From NCBI GenBank assembly GCA_030522415.1, contig CM060107.1, forward strand, positions 8,075,770 to 8,139,769: 64,000 nucleotides of DNA, given 5' to 3'. The stretch comes from Channallabes apus. Taxonomy: Eukaryota > Chordata > Actinopteri > Siluriformes > Clariidae. This document shows positions 37,986 through 50,615 of the stretch, piece after piece. Within the stretch, counting starts at the first letter, position 1, and each line of letters starts with the position of its first letter. Position numbers and translations under genes: made by a program. The notes below the pieces were generated by a model. The model was not told the origin of the DNA. It worked only from the letters and a program-made list of their open reading frames with translations, and made no database searches.

Positions 37986-39329
37986 GTAATTATAACTTTA
38001 ATTCTGCCTGGAATTTCCTAGAAACCCAAATACACAGTTTGAAGTCCCGTTAACACACACCAGCAAAGCTCCCATATAAGCACATAATAAGATATATTTT
38101 TTAATCGTCATTGATATGTGCAGTGTTTCGATTAGAATCAATTCTGTTGAGAATCATCTTGAATTTTAAGAGTTTTAATTCCATCTTATCCTAAAGTCAT
38201 GTAGTCAACACTTGTACAGTACAAACATCATTTCAGAAACCAATGACGTTCTGTAATGTTGCCAAAGTAACTCTGTCTCAACATTTCAACAACCAAAAAA
38301 TCCCTGCTGGCGTAGGCTACGGGGTAAAACAATGGCGAGGCGATGTGTAAGCAAAGACGGTGTGTGTCTGTGAGGTACAGAAGCATTTCCATTGTACTGT
38401 AAGTCAGAGTGGACAATAAGTTTTACAAGACAATGAGAAAAAAAAAATGCAGTGTGTGTGGTTTACTGTTTATCAAGCAAAGACTGAGGAAACGAGAAAA
38501 ATGTCCTCAATGTGATTAAAAGTTTTTGTGCTAGTTTTAGTTGTTTTTACTGGAAATATTGCTGAAACCTGGCAACCCAGAGTAGAAGACACTTGTCTGG
38601 CTACTTGCTTATTCTTGCTTGTCTGCTTCACCAACATATGATAGTGACTTAGGATTATTATTATTATTTTTGGTTTAGTGTTTTTTGCTAATAATTTCCC
38701 TTAGCAGATATTTAATTCTCAAATGGAAATTTATTGGACATTTCCTTGAATTTGAACGTGACGGTTCTCACATACGCGTGAGATTCTGGCGATATGAGAA
38801 ACTGATTTGCTCAGGATCCTCTCCTAAAAGCATGTTACGAGCACATAAATCTCCCCACATCCTGTCCAGTAGGTGTGAACACTCAACCCTCATCTCATAA
38901 ACACCAACTTACACAAGTAAATCTGACATTAATATAAAGAATATGATCTGTCATTCGAGTGAGGTGATTTCAGAACCGTGTGTGTGTGTGTGTGTGTGTC
39001 CGTGTATGGCCTCATGATGCTTAAGTGCTTTAGACTGCAGAGTACACAAAGCATGAGAAGTCATTAGAGAAAGGTCAGTGTGTGAGAGAACTCTACAGGA
39101 GAACAGATGCTGCGTCACACACCAGTGCGCAAGCACACACACACACACACACACACAGACACACAAACACAGGGATTGCGTGCAAGCTCACTAGAGCCAG
39201 GCTCATCAACTGTGCACTACTCGAAACGTCCCGGCATATTCTTTCTCCTGTTGCCCAAATCACACATCCTGTTCACTACAGAGGCCACACAGTGTGGTCA
39301 CGTCCGAATGAGCAGTTTAGCTCTCATAT
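37986..39329 (-). other. KCNK9 intron 1, with facing GT and CA runs
   Basis: Nothing coding. (GT)n at 38978-38999 and (CA)n at 39134-39157 face each other. Confidence 0.55.
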
Positions 39330-39536
39330 CATCTGGTCCAAGTCGTTCGTTCTTTTGTCATGTGACTCCCATAGACGCTATGCAGTGCATTACATACTGT
39401 AGGAAACAGATTTGAGTGGTTCTTCTCATTAGTCTTCTAATCCGAGTCCTTTTTTTTTTTTTTTTTATCTATTGCACTGCATAGAGTCTATGGGAGTCAC
39501 ATGACAAAAGAACGAACGACTCATGAGATGAACTGG
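39330..39536. mobile_element. Inverted-repeat (MITE-like) element
   Basis: Arms of ~60 bp at 39330-39389 and 39473-39536 are reverse complements with few differences; both contain gtcgttcgttcttttgtcat and its complement, and agtcacatgac. The ~83-bp loop has an 18-T run. Related words (acgactcgttctcctgagtc) continue to about 39700, suggesting a larger non-autonomous hAT-like element. Confidence 0.65.
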
Positions 39537-39799
39537 TCATTTCTGTTTCCTGTACAGTACATAGCCTGCAGAGGTTTTGCGATGCTTTGCGCGTACGCGC
39601 CCAGTAGAAAATGAACAAATCAATCTATGAGACGACTCGTTCTCCTGAGTCACGTTAAAGGTTCATTCAAAAAGAACTAATCCTTGATGAATGACCCATC
39701 ACTAATATGGACAATAGTATTTTTCTCAACCTGTTAATTATTAAATTGAGGTGTTTCAGTCAATCTGAACAATCTTAATGCTTCAGCATAACAAGACAT

Positions 39800-40215
39800 C
39801 TTGGACAATGCTATGCTATTTATTACCATCGTGGCAACAGTTTGGTGAAGGCTCTTTTCTTTTCCAACATGACTTTACCCGAGTACACAAAGAGATGAAT
39901 ATAAAGACATGGTTGGGAACAACTTGACCGGCCCTAACACAGAACCCTGTGTCAATCCTATCGAGCACCTTCGGGATGACGTGGAACAGAGATTGTGAGC
40001 CAGGCATCCTCGTCCCACATCAGTGTCTGTCCTCATAAATGCTCTACAGAATGAATTGAGACAAATTCCCACAGAAACACCCAAAATCCTGTGGACGGCC
40101 TTCCAAGAAGAGTGGAAGCTTGTATAACTGCAAAAGGAAACAGGGTCGGTTCCATATTGAAATGTATATATTTGGATACAATGTCATTGCAGGTTTGGGC
40201 GAATATTTTAGTCCA
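39800..40215 (+). pseudogene. C-terminal fragment of a Tc1-like transposase
   Basis: A catalytic-end remnant: PIEHLRDDVEQRL (about 39956-39996; usual form NPIEHLWD), then after a stop ARHPRPTSVSVLINALQNEL (about 40000-40060) and KILWTAFQEEWKLV (about 40083-40125). These are the C-terminal words of a fish Tc1 family different from the other copies. The N-terminal domains are missing. It ends near the gtttgggcgaatattt motif, the family's terminal sequence. Confidence 0.7.
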
Positions 40216-40411
40216 TATAGCGTATGTCATACTGTACAGTACATACTATAGAACATGTTTTAGTCCAAACCAATAAATGCCATACAAACTTTTTTACTAC
40301 TTCACAAATGTTTCAGTCTCACCAGTACACAGTGGGCGTCTCCCAAATGTACACCCTATAAACACTAGACTCTGATTAATTTAAAATGTTATATATCTTA
40401 CACCCATATTA

Positions 40412-41533
40412 CACCACGTTCCAAATTATTATGCAAATTAGATGTTAGTGTCATAAACATTAAATGTTTAGTTTTTTAATTAAACTCATGGATGGTGTTG
40501 TGTCCCAGGGCTCTTTGGATTACTGAAATGAATCTCAGACACGTGTGATAATTAGTTTGCCATAAACCTACTACTCGACCACCCCTAATCAATGTTCACG
40601 AGCAGAAACGGTTGCAGTGGGCCCAGGCATACATGAAGACAAGTTTTTAAACAGTCTTGTTTACTGATGAGTGTCGTGTGACCCTGGATGGTCCAGATGG
40701 ATGGAGTAGTGGATGGTTGGTGGGTGGCCACCACGTCCTAACAAGTCTGCGACGTCAACAAGGAGGTGCCGGAGTCATGTTTTGGGCCAGAATCATGGGG
40801 AGAGAGCTGGTAGGCCCCTGTAGGGTCCCTGAAGGTGTGAAAATGACCTATGCACAGTATATTGACTGACCACTTTCTTCCATGGTGCAAAAAGAAGAAC
40901 CGTGGCTTCTGTAGCAAAATCATCTTCATGCACGACAATGAACCATCACATGCTGCAAAGAATACCTCTGTGTCATTAACTGCTATGGGAATAAAAGATG
41001 AGAAACTCATGGTGTGGCCACCATCCTCCCCTGACCTGAACCCCATTGAGACCCTATGAGGGTGGGAGGCAGTTTGATTCAAAACAGCAGCTCTGGGAGG
41101 CTATTCTGACATCCTGCAAAGAAATTCAAGCAGAAACTGTCACAAGTTCACAAGTTCAATGGATGCAAGAATTGTGAAGGTGATCTCAAAGAAGGGCTCC
41201 TATGTTAAGATGTAACATGTAGCCCCGTTAGGATGTTTTTGATTTAAATAGTTTTTGATGTCAGTAAGTATGACCTCCTAATGCTGCAAATTCAACAAAA
41301 GTCCATTTTCAGTTCTTTACAACCTAAAACTCTGTTGTGCAGAATAATTTGGAACAGTGCGTTTTCAGTTTTTTATTTTTAAAATAAATATTATCATTAG
41401 GAGGTTTGTTCAATAAAATTAAAATTATACCCTAATAGTTGACGAGTAGAAAATGATACTGACTGTCATTTGCATTTACTAATTATGAAATTCAGAGAAA
41501 GATATCATTTGCGTAATACTTTGGAACGCAGTG
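40412..41533 (+). mobile_element. Tc1-like transposon, internally deleted
   Basis: 1122 bp flanked by TA at 40410-40411 and 41534-41535. Ends CACCACGTTCCAAATTATTA on the left and, as reverse complement, CACTGCGTTCCAAAGTATTA on the right. Too short for a whole transposase; the DNA-binding half is gone. Confidence 0.85.
40590..41065 (+). pseudogene. Tc1-like transposase, catalytic half only, broken
   Basis: Begins mid-protein (INVHEQKRLQWAQAYMKTSF, then a stop at about 40647). First catalytic Asp in VLFTDECRVTLDGPDGW. Then GAGVMFWARIMGRELVGP and GVKMTYAQYID, a TGA at 40867-40869 and a frame change. The second Asp is in IIFMHDNEPSHAAKN and the third motif in SSPDLNPIETL, ending in a TGA (41057-41059) where a Trp would be expected. 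No N-terminal helix-turn-helix. Confidence 0.85.
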
Positions 41534-42588
41534 TAATTAAGAAGCTTTTCCAATTCTCCTTTCGAGCACTTGGTCATAGCGTCTTACAAACAAACACTTC
41601 TCCCATGCATGCTTTTTTAAACTTTATTTAATTTTTTTTAAGAGTATAAAGTGTCAGATGACTCATTCAGGAAATGAGAGTGTTGTGTTGTCAGAACACA
41701 GATCCTCCGGCAAAGAGCTCCAGAGCACTTATATATTTAGAAGTGGTTATGCTGACAGCTCAAGACGTCTCATAAAAAGGATCGCTGACAACACAGCTGC
41801 TACAGTAGATTGTTGGCAACGAGCAGCGAGTCGAAAGAGTTGATTCATGTGATTCACTTGGGATAATGTACTTTATGGGAGGGGTTTCTCTGTAGGTTTT
41901 ATGATGTCATATGAGTTTAATAAGTTCATTCACGGAGGGTTTAAACTTTAATACTGTATGTGCGTATAACACAAACTGAGTCAACATGAGATGTTCATCA
42001 TAACATAAGTAACACATAAAAGTAAAAATAACCAGATGCCATATTTCCATCCTCAGAAACAGCAGGGTGGACACAGGCGCTGTTACATGATGGGGGTCGA
42101 GGCTCTGATGTCACATGTCAATAGTCTAAAGGTCACTCATTAAAGCTTTTCCAAAGAGCTCATTCCTTATTAGTAGATGATGGATTCAGAATAACAATTG
42201 TATTTTTTTTTCACAGCAGTGACTCAGCAGGCTATAAATCTTGAATGCCAAATTGATGTGGTGGATAATCATAGTGATTTTGACCAAAAGAAAAAGAAAA
42301 AAGGTACTTAATGACCTGACCTATTCCTATTATTACATTACAATTATATTAAGCTGACAAGGTTTAGATTTGAAGCACTTCTCATCATGTATTTTTCATT
42401 GAAAGCTTTTGCAATAGCACGGTGTAAACATCATTAAAGAAAAGAAAGCAACCTTAAATCGAGTCCTGGAAAAGACAGCGGGGACATGTAAGTCTTAAGA
42501 GAAATAAAAACATTATTATATGGATAAGCTTTCATTTAAGATGTATTTCAGTAAAAAAATCATCAAAGCATACAGAATACACTGTTTG
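41534..42588 (-). other. KCNK9 intron 1, nothing recognised
   Basis: AT-rich unique-looking sequence. No gene or element ends. Confidence 0.5.
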
Positions 42589-44420
42589 ATTCTTGGTTAG
42601 TCCCAGTTTTGAGGACTCTATTGCTAGTCCCTGTCTATGTGGCTCTGACTCTTGTTAACTCCTAGTCTTTAGAGCTCTGACTCTTGGTTAGGCCCAGTCT
42701 ACAGGACTATGTCTTGTGATTAGCCCCGGTCTTTGTGTCATTGACTCTTGGTTAGTCCCAGTCTTCAGAGCTCTGACTCTTTGGTTAGTCCCAGTCTCAT
42801 ATACAGTATAACATTTTAAAGCTCGGGCTCTTGGTTAGTCGCAGTCTTTGTGGCACGGACTCTTGGTTAGTCCCAGTCTTTAGGGCTGTCTTGTGAATAG
42901 TCGCAGTCTTTAGAGCTCTGAATCTTGGTTAGTCCCAGTCTTTAGGCCTGTCTTGTGAATAGTCGCATTCTTTAGAGCTCTGACTCTTGGTTAGTCCCAG
43001 TCTTTAGGACTGTCTTGTGAATAGTCCCAGTCTTTAGAGCTCTGACTCTTGGTTAGTCCCAGTCTTTAGGACTGTCTTGTGAATAGTCGCAGTCTTTAGA
43101 GCTCTGACTCTTGGTTAGTCCCAGTCTTTAGGACTGTCTTGTGAATAGTCGCAGTCTTTAGAGCTCTGACTCTTGGTTAGTCCCAGTCTTTAGGACTGTC
43201 TTGTGAATAGTCGCAGTCTTTAGAGCTCTGACTCTTGGTTAGGCCCAGTCTACAGGACTATGTCTTGTGATTAGCCCCGGTCTTTGTGTCATTGACTCTT
43301 GGTTAGTCCCAGTCTTCAGAGCTCTGACTCTTTGGTTAGTCCCAGTCTCATATACAGTATAACATTTTAAAGCTCGGGCTCTTGTTTAGTCCCTGTCTTT
43401 GTGGCGCGGACTCTTGGTTAGTCCCAGTCTTTAGGACTGTCTTGTGAATAGTCCCAGTCTTTAGAGCTCTGACTCTTGGTTAGTCCCAGTCTTTAGGACT
43501 GTCTTGTGAATAGTCGCAGTCTTTAGAGCTCTGACTCTTGGTTAGTCCCAGTCTTTAGGACTGTCTTGTGAATAGTCCCAGTCTTTAGAGCTCTGACTCT
43601 TGGTTAGTCCCAGTCTTTAGGACTGTCTTGTGAATAGTCCCAGTCTTTAGAGCTCTGACTCTTGGTTAGTCCCAGTCTTTAGGCCTGTCTTGTGAATAGT
43701 CGCAGTCTTTAGAGCTCTGACTCTTGGTTAGTCCCAGTCTTTAGGACTGTCTTGTGAATAGTCCCAGTCTTTAGAGCTCTGACTCTTGGTTAGTCCCAGT
43801 CTTTAGGACTGTCTTGTGAATAGTCGCAGTCTTTAGAGCTCTGACTCTTGGTTAGTCCCAGTCTTTAGGACTGTCTTGTGAATAGTCCCAGTCTTTAGAG
43901 CTCTGACTCTTGGTTAGTCCCAGTCTTTAGGACTGTCTTGTGAATAGTCCTAGTCTTTAGAGCTCTGACTCTTGGGTAGTCCCAGTCATTATGACTGTCT
44001 TGTGAATAGTCACAGTCTTTAGAGCTCTGACTCTTGGTTAGTCCCAGTCTTTAGGACTGTCTTGCGAATAGTCGCAGTCTTTAGAGCTCTGACTCTTGGT
44101 TAGTCCGATGCTTTAGGACTGTCTTGTGAATAGTCACAGTCTTTAGAGCTCTGACTCTTGGTTAGTCCCAGTCTTTAGGACTGTCTTGTGAATAGTCGCA
44201 GTCTTTAGAGCTCTGACTCTTGGTTAGTCCCAGTCTTTAGGACTGTCTTGTGAATAGTCGCAGTCTTTAGAGCTCTGACTCTTGGTTAGTCCCAGTCTTT
44301 AGGACTGTCTTGTGAATAGTCGCAGTCTTTAGAGCTCTGACTCGTGGTTAGTCTCAGTCTTTAGGACTGTCTTGTGAATACTCCCAGTCTTTAGAACTCT
44401 GACTCTTCGTTACTCCCAAT
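42589..44420. repeat. Dimeric 62-bp minisatellite
   Basis: Alternating half-units of 30-32 bp: tagtc[g/c]cagtctttagag + ctctgactcttggt, and tagtcccagtctttagga + ctgtcttgtgaa. About 28 dimers. A distinctive ~170-bp block (ggcccagtctacaggact ... cccagtctcatatacagt) is present at 42690 and again at 43241, a 551-bp higher-order step. Confidence 0.95.
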
Positions 44421-45260
44421 TGTTGTTAAAGTGACAGTTAACTATTTCAGGTATTTGTGTCTCTGTTTCTTACAGTAGGTACCTACCTTAGCTCCTGAAT
44501 ATTTTTAAAATTTGGTTAGTCAAAGTTATTTTAGTTTTGACTGCTGTTAAGTCTTTGTCTATATGCCCCTGTCTCTAGGTTAGTCCCCAGTCCTTGTGAG
44601 AAGTGACCTTTTTTTTTTTAATATTTGGTGGCTGACACTTGATTAGTCTTAGTCATTGTAGTTCTGAATCTTGGCTAGTCCAGGTATTTGTGGGCCTGAC
44701 AGTTATTTAGTCCTAGACCTTCTTTGTGGTTTGTGTGGGTCTGAATTTTGGCTTTAAGGCTAACCGCTGTGGTTCTGAATCTTGATTAGTCCCCAGTCTT
44801 TTTTTGTAGAAACTTCTTTTTTTTTATCTTAAGAGCTTGGTACTTTATTAGTGGTAGTCATTGTAGTTCTGAATTGTGGTAAGTCCCAGTTATTGTGGTT
44901 TTGACTGTTGGTTAGTCTAGGTATTTGTGGGCCTCACTCTTATTTAGTCCTAGACTTTCTTTGTGGTTTGTGTGGGTCTGAATTTTGGCTTTAAGGCTAG
45001 CCGTTGTGGTTCTGAATCTTGATTAGTTCTGGTCTTTGTGGCTCTGACTCGTGATCAGCCCCAGTTTTGGGAGGGAGGGAGGGAGGGGGGGAAGGGAGGG
45101 GGGGTAGACTTTTTTCATGATTACAATCTTCAGGGCTCTTCTTTTCCTTTTCATTATTCTGTGCCTTTCAGACTTTGACTCTTGATTATTGGCAGTTTTG
45201 ACTTTATTCCTCTCTGCATTTTAAAATCTCGCTTTTGGTTAGTCCCAGTTGTTCCTGAGG
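44421..45260. repeat. Degenerate flank of the 62-bp minisatellite
   Basis: Old diverged units (cttggctagtccaggt, cttgattagtccccag). A ~260-bp piece containing tttggctttaaggcta and ttagtcctaga is present twice (about 44690-44790 and 44935-45035). A G-rich tract lies at 45068-45106. Confidence 0.75.
45068..45106 (+). other. G-quadruplex-prone tract
   Basis: GGGAGGGAGGGAGGGAGGG and following G runs: seven or more runs of at least three G separated by one or two bases. Fits the canonical G4 pattern on the plus strand, which is the non-sense strand of KCNK9. Confidence 0.85.
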
Positions 45261-46344
45261 GTACCATCACGCCATGGCTGAACCCTTAGATGTGCCTCCT
45301 AACTTTTATACTGTATGTTGGAATATATTAATAAAGAATAGATGCGTACAAAAAGGCTCAAAATACATATTTACTTACACATACTCACACATGACATGCA
45401 CACACAAACACACACACGCACACGTCTAATGCCATATGATGACTCATCCACAATAAAGACTACACCATTCTGATTCGTCATTCTGTAATGATTCAGCACT
45501 AATCTGGCAGCAGCTAGAAGCTTGATCAACGACTCTGGAGAACAAAAGAACTAAGCATTTCTTCTTTTCTTTTCCATCTTCTTTTTTTCTAATACATGCA
45601 CTTTTACTTTCTACTTCCCTAGCATTTCTCTTCACGGAGACTCAAACACCCAGCGCTCTTCAGCTCAGTCATGGCGTAATTGCAGCCGAATTAATGGAGC
45701 TAAATTGAATTAGATAAAAGTGAAAGGCGTAATAATCGATGTGGAGTCTGTGAATAGAGCACATAGATGTCTAAGTGGCCTCATTGAATTGTGCCACAAT
45801 GAAATAGCTGAGAAAAGCACTGAAACGATAGTTTGGTACTGCATTATTGCGTAAGGATAATGCTAGCTGGTTGAGAGATGGCACAGGGTCATTTGACATT
45901 TTTGCAGTTTCAGCAATCTATAAGGAACGGTGGCTGAAAAACTGTAATAAGGACAATGACATTACCGAACCCCGAGCCCTGAGGATTAACAGTCAGGCCT
46001 TTTTATGAAAATCATTTAAATAGTCTTTCCGATTTATCCACATTACAATTAGTTCTAATTTGCCAATTTGTTACATTTTTCTAAACAATCTAACTGTATA
46101 AACACCCCAAATTAGGTGTTATTTCCTAAAATAATTATTTCCTCCACTGCTGTTTTGACTGATAATGACTTGTGCAGAGTTATAAAGCATCTTTAAAGAG
46201 TTTAATTTATACATCAATTTAAAAAAAAAAAATGCAGTTGCTGAGCGCTTTGAGAGAACTCATCAACACCCACGACATCCTGGGCTGGTGCAGGAAGACT
46301 GCAGATTATAATGAAAATATAAGTTTAAGAGTCTCACATTGTTT
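45261..46344 (-). other. KCNK9 intron 1, repeat-free stretch
   Basis: No tandem or dispersed repeat recognised from about 45640 to 46340. Even composition. A candidate for conserved non-coding DNA, but only a comparison could show it. Confidence 0.4.
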
Positions 46345-48669
46345 ACATTTACTGGAGTTTATTGTGTGTTTAATGTGTATTAGTGTGTGTTAGTGTGTTT
46401 AAGTATGAGTTAGTGTACAGTATATGTTAGTATGTGTTAATATGTGTTACTGTGTTTTAGTGTGTGTTAGTAGTTTACGTTAGTACTGTATGTGTAAGTG
46501 TGTATTAGTGTGTATTAGTGTGTGTTACTGTGTTTTAGTGTGTGTTAGTGTGTATTAATGTGTGTTACTGTGTGTTACTGTGTGTTACTGTGTATTAATG
46601 TGTATTAATGTGTGTTAGTGTGTGTTACTGTGTATTAATGTGTGTTACTGTGTGTTACTGTGTGTTACTGTGTGTTAGTGTGTATTAATGTGTGTTACTG
46701 TGTATTAATGTGTATTAATGTGTGTTAGTGTGTGTTACTGTGTGTTACTGTGTATTAATGTGTGTTACTGTGTGTTACTGTGTGTTACTGTGTGTAACTG
46801 TGTGTTACTGTGTGTTAGTGTGTATTAATGTGTGTAACTGTGTGTTACTGTGTGTTACTGTGTGTATTAATGTGTGTAACTGTGTGTTACTGTGTGTTAG
46901 TGTGTATTAATGTGTGTTACTGTGTGTTACTGTGTGTTACTGTGTATTAATGTGTGTTACTGTGTGTTACTGTGTGTTAGTGTGTGTTAGTGTGTGTTAC
47001 TGTGTATTAATGTGTGTAACTGTGTGTTACTGTGTGTTAGTGTGTATTAATGTGTGTAACTGTGTGTTACTGTGTGTTAGTGTGTATTAATGTGTGTTAG
47101 TGTGTGTTACTGTGTGTTAGTGTGTATTAATGTGTGTTAGTGTGTGTTACTGTGTGTTACTGTGTGTTAGTGTGTGTTACTGTGTGTTAGTGTGTATTAA
47201 TGTGTGTTAGTGTGTGTTAGTGTGTATTAATGTGTGTTACTGTGTGTTAGTGTGTGTTAGTGTGTATTAATGTGTGTTAGTGTGTGTTAGTGTGTGTTAC
47301 TGTGTGTTAGTGTGTATTAATGTGTGTTAATGTGTGTTAATGTGTGTTACTGTGTGTTAGTGTGTGTTAGTGTGTGTTACTGTGTGTTAGTGTGTGTTAC
47401 TGTGTGTTAGTGTGTGTTACTGTGTGTTAGTGTGTATTAATGTGTGTTAGTGTGTGTTACTGTGTGTTAGTGTGTATTAATGTGTGTTAGTGTGTGTTAC
47501 TGTGTGTTACTGTGTGTTACTGTGTGTTAGTGTGTATTAATGTGTGTTAGTGTGTGTTAGTGTGTATTAATGTGTGTTACTGTGTGTTAGTGTGTGTTAG
47601 TGTGTATTAATGTGTGTTAGTGTGTGTTAGTGTGTGTTACTGTGTGTTAGTGTGTATTAATGTGTGTTAGTGTGTGTTAGTGTGTGTTACTGTGTGTTAG
47701 TGTGTGTTACTGTGTGTTAGTGTGTGTTACTGTGTGTTACTGTGTGTTAGTGTGTGTTACTGTGTGTTAGTGTGTGTTACTGTGTGTTAGTGTGTATTAA
47801 TGTGTGTTAGTGTGTATTAATGTGTGTTACTGTGTGTTAGTGTGTGTTAGTGTGTATTAATGTGTGTTAGTGTGTGTTAGTGTGTGTTACTGTGTGTTAG
47901 TGTGTATTAATGTGTGTTAGTGTGTGTTAGTGTGTGTTACTGTGTGTTAGTGTGTATTAATGTGTGTTACTGTGTGTTAATGTGTGTTACTGTGTGTTAG
48001 TGTGTGTTAATGTGTATTAATGTGTGTTAGTGTGTATTAATGTGTGTTACTGTGTATTAATGTGTATTAATGTGTGTTAGTGTGTATTAGTGTGTATTAC
48101 TGTGTGTTAGTGTGTATTAGTGTGTATTAATGTGTGTTACTGTGTATTAATGTGTATTAATGTGTGTTAGTGTGTATTAATGTGTGTTACTGTGTGTTAG
48201 TGTGTATTAATGTGTGTTACTGTGTATTAATGTGTGTTACTGTGTGTTACTGTGTGTTACTGTGTATCAATGTGTATTAATGTGTGTTAATGTGTGTTAC
48301 TGTGTGTTACTGTGTGTTACTGTGTATTAATGTGTGTTACTGTGTGTTACTGTGTGTTACTGTTTATTCCTGTGTATTAATGTGTGTTAGTGTGTGTTAC
48401 TGTGTGTTACTGTGTATTAATGTGTATTAATGTGTGTTACTGTGTGTTACTGTGTGTTAGTGTGTATTAATGTGTGTTACTGTGTATTAATGTGTGTAAC
48501 TGTGTGTTACTGTGTGTTAGTGTGTATTAATGTGTGTAACTGTGTGTTACTGTGTGTTAGTGTGTATTAATGTGTGTTAGTGTGTGTTACTGTGTGTTAC
48601 TGTGTGTTAGTGTGTGTTACTGTGTGTTAGTGTGTATTAATGTGTGTTAGTGTGTGTTAGTGTGTATTA
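46345..48669. repeat. 10-bp minisatellite, left half
   Basis: Strict 10-bp period made of three main words, tgtgtgttac, tgtgtgttag and tgtgtattaa, in varied order for about 2.3 kb. The first ~200 bp are less regular. Interrupted at a TA by the transposon at 48670. No coding function. Confidence 0.97.
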
Positions 48670-48956
48670 CAGTTTTTTTCAGTCGCGAACAAGCGTTTGT
48701 CCAAACAGTTGTCACATTTTCAAAACTCTAAACACAATTAGCACAGCATCGGTCTTTTGTGGCCATACCATTCACACATTTCATGTCGTTTTCACCCAAT
48801 ATGCAGTCAGTGAACACATTTCCACAATGCTTACATTTTCTTAACAGACAAGCTATACCTCCCAACAAAATTATGGACTGTTTTTGTAGTATTTATGAAT
48901 GTTAACACACAACATCCCACAATAGCAAAAACAATATTCCAAACCTTAGATACAGT

Positions 48957-48963
48957 ATAAAAA
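48957..48963 (+). promoter_or_regulatory. Candidate TATA box of the transposase gene
   Basis: TATAAAA in gatacagtataaaaacctc, 223 bp before the ATG at 49186 and inside the transposon. Position is plausible; no other support. Confidence 0.4.
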
Positions 48964-49185
48964 CCTCTGCTTCTGCAATGATATCAGTTCAAAAACAATA
49001 TCAATATCAAAAATATATCTCAGCTGATAATAAACAAACAATTGAATAATTGACACACAGCTGATTTATGTTGGGTAAATTGGGCCAACCACAGCTTATT
49101 CCATTCTGGCTTAGACTCAGTGGGCTTTATAAGGCAAGACTTTGAGGAGTGATGTTGTTGGAAGCAAAAAAAGACAAACACTGTA

Positions 49186-50615
49186 ATGTCTGGTCGAGGA
49201 AGAGTAAGAGCAAGGGGCCCAGGGAGAAGAGCAGGCCCAAGGAGAGGGCAAGGTAGAGGTGTAAGAATGCGTGGTGGTGGCATTCCAAGGGCTGCAAGAA
49301 CAGTAGTCAGTGATGAAATTCGTGCCACTATCATTGACCATGTAATCAACCATGGTCTTTCACTAAGAGAGGCTGGTGAAAGAGTGCAGCCCAATTTGAG
49401 GCGGTCAACGGTTGCCTCCATTATACGCATCTTTCAACAAACCAACAGGTAAGTATTGCATTTTACATGGATTGTTTCTATTCTCACTTGACATGTCAAT
49501 ATGGTCATACAGTAATGCATATGTTGAATTTTTTGTTTTTCTAAAGAATGCAACATCTTCCACCCTCTGGGGGAAGAGGAAAGCTCCTCAGTAATGATCA
49601 AGAGCTTGCCATTGTAGAAATGGTTGCTGCAAATAATGCAATAAAACTGCGTGAAATTCAAACTAGAATTGTGGCTGACCATGAGATATTTGACAATATC
49701 GATAGAATCAGCCTCACAACCATTACGCGGACATTGTCCAAACACAGAGTGCGGATGAAGCAGCTCTACACTGTTCCCTTTGAGAGGAACAGTGAGAGGG
49801 TCAAGGAGCTACGACGAAAATATGTCCAGGTATAGTGTATATTCGATTCAATGTCCAGTTCTATAAGCTTTGCACTTTGCAAGTAGGTAACCTACACAAT
49901 ACTAGGTTACAGTACAGTATGGTATACAGTAATAACATGACTTACATAAACTTTGTTTCAGAGAGTTATGGAATTGGAGGCCAACCAGGCCCCTCATGAA
50001 TTCATATACATCGATGAGGCAGGATTCAATCTGGCCAAAAGGCGTCGACGTGGACGAAATGTAATTGGAAAAAGGGCCACAGTTGATGTGCCAGGACAGA
50101 GAGGGGCAAACATTACCATGTGTGCAGCAATTGCAAATGCAGGATTACTCCTTCACAGATGTCAGGTTGGACCCTATAATACAGAGCGCTTGCTTGCCTT
50201 TCTCAATGATCTCCACCAGCACCTGGTTCCAGAGCAGGGTCAGGAGGGTGAAAACATGAGGACCTTTGTAATTACCTGGGACAATGTGGCTTTCCATCAC
50301 TCGCAAGCAATAACAACATGGTTTGAAGTCCACCCAAGACTGGTAAGTCTCTTCCTTCCACCCTATTCACCTTTCCTCAACCCCATAGACGAGTTCTTTT
50401 CTGCATGGAGGTGGAAGGTTTATGACCATCAGCCACATGACCAGATGCCCCTCCTTGAAGCCATGGATGTTGGCTCCAGGGACATCACAGTTGATGATTG
50501 CCAAGGGTGGATCCGACATACCAGGCGGTTTTATCCCAGGTGCATCAACTTGGATAACATCAGATGTGATGTTGATGAAAACATGTGGCCTAACCCTGAA
50601 GATCGCAGAGATTAG
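49186..50615 (+). CDS. IS630/Tc1-family transposase, three exons
   Basis: DDE-type transposase, 399 residues. Exons 49186-49448, 49547-49829 and 49962-50615. Introns have good sites (CAG|GTAAGT ... CTAAAG; CAG|GTATAG ... TTTCAG) and their removal keeps frame: exon 1 ends two bases into an Arg codon, exon 2 ends on a codon boundary. Residues 1-35 are Arg/Gly-rich (SGRGRVRARGPGRRAG), AT-hook or RGG-like. Residues ~43-87 form a helix-turn-helix (HVINHGLSLREAGERVQP). Residues ~100-180 look like a second winged helix (NNAIKLREIQTRIVAD). The catalytic domain follows: D200 in FIYIDEAGFNL, D289 in VITWDNVAFHH, and LPPYSPFLNPIDEFFSAW, where the usual NPIE glutamate is D325, followed by E326. Stop TAG at 50613-50615. 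Likely a working or recently working gene. Confidence 0.92.

Noticed and set aside
49020..49430. 136-codon minus-strand frame opposite transposase exon 1
   Set aside because: Shadow of the Arg/Gly-rich exon; no known motif.
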